In this document: positions 63,897-64,000 of the stretch, one piece after another
Numbering within the stretch: the first letter of the stretch is position 1
Layout: every line of letters begins with the position of its first letter
Assembly: GCA_963693305.1 (NCBI GenBank)
Contig: OY855906.1
Span: 26,920,289 to 26,984,288, forward strand
Reading direction: 5' to 3'
Length of the DNA: 64,000 bases
Source of the DNA: Meandrina meandrites
Taxonomy: Eukaryota; Cnidaria; Anthozoa; Scleractinia; Meandrinidae
Made by a program: the position numbers and the translations under genes
The notes under the pieces: generated by a model
Database searches by the model: none
What the model was told of the DNA's origin: nothing
What the model saw: the letters and a program-made list of their open reading frames with translations, nothing else

Positions 63897-64000
63897 GTAC
63901 TACATGTACATGTATTTTGTTCTTGGTCGTGATATGTACATGTAATATAAATATACATGTAAGTGATGTGCTGTCAACATGATTATTATCTTAGGTTACG

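Noticed and set aside
1..64000. CRISPR array or bacterial operon
   Set aside because: No regularly spaced repeat-spacer pattern. Spliced genes and SINEs show nuclear eukaryotic DNA.

Overview
The window is animal nuclear DNA, most likely from a cnidarian and probably a coral. The evidence is intron-rich genes with GT/AG borders, tRNA-derived SINE copies, many small inverted-repeat elements, and a secreted PAN-domain gene of a type I know from corals. The species cannot be read from the sequence.

Layout. (1) 1-20,500 is mostly intergenic. It holds microsatellites, dispersed repeats, several MITE-like elements (7150-7806, 10779-11440, 17131-17506), a gutted LINE (9902-10454), an orphan PAN-domain exon on the minus strand (5447-5752), a complete two-exon PAN-domain gene (11659-13584), a Crypton-like relic (14567-14695) and an uncharacterised minus-strand ORF (19095-19637). 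(2) 20,539 to the right edge is one plus-strand gene. I assembled it as 29 coding exons (820 codons, 3' end outside the window) and identify it as the nucleoporin NUP188. (3) Its intron 11 (26757-50720, about 24 kb) has been invaded twice. One insertion is a complete 16.3 kb Polinton/Maverick element (27055-43362). The other is a 5.4 kb foldback element with two 1,419-bp inverted arms flanked by TTAA (45261-50634). The exon reading frame is intact on both sides.

The Polinton has 288-bp terminal inverted repeats and a 5-bp CGGTT target duplication. It carries the virus-like gene set of this class: protein-primed family B DNA polymerase (frame-broken), retroviral-type integrase, A32/FtsK-type packaging ATPase, adenovirus-type cysteine protease, double jelly-roll major capsid protein and penton-like minor capsid protein. 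It also carries a collagen-like fibre candidate, a phospholipase A2-like protein, two proteins sharing a zinc-ribbon head, a two-membrane-segment protein, a basic core-like protein and several unknowns. Polymerase and integrase would copy and insert the element. The capsid proteins, protease and ATPase would build and fill a particle. The PLA2-like and fibre-like proteins suggest membrane breach and surface attachment.

The least expected observations are inside the Polinton. Two families of short palindromes (AGCAACTCAGTTGCT and GTGGGGTTTACCCCAC) sit inside several unrelated open reading frames. A TATATA(A/G) motif abuts the start codon of most genes on both strands. The first 202 bp of each terminal repeat is itself a palindrome. 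The protease frame has no ATG and overlaps its upstream neighbour at a run of eight A.
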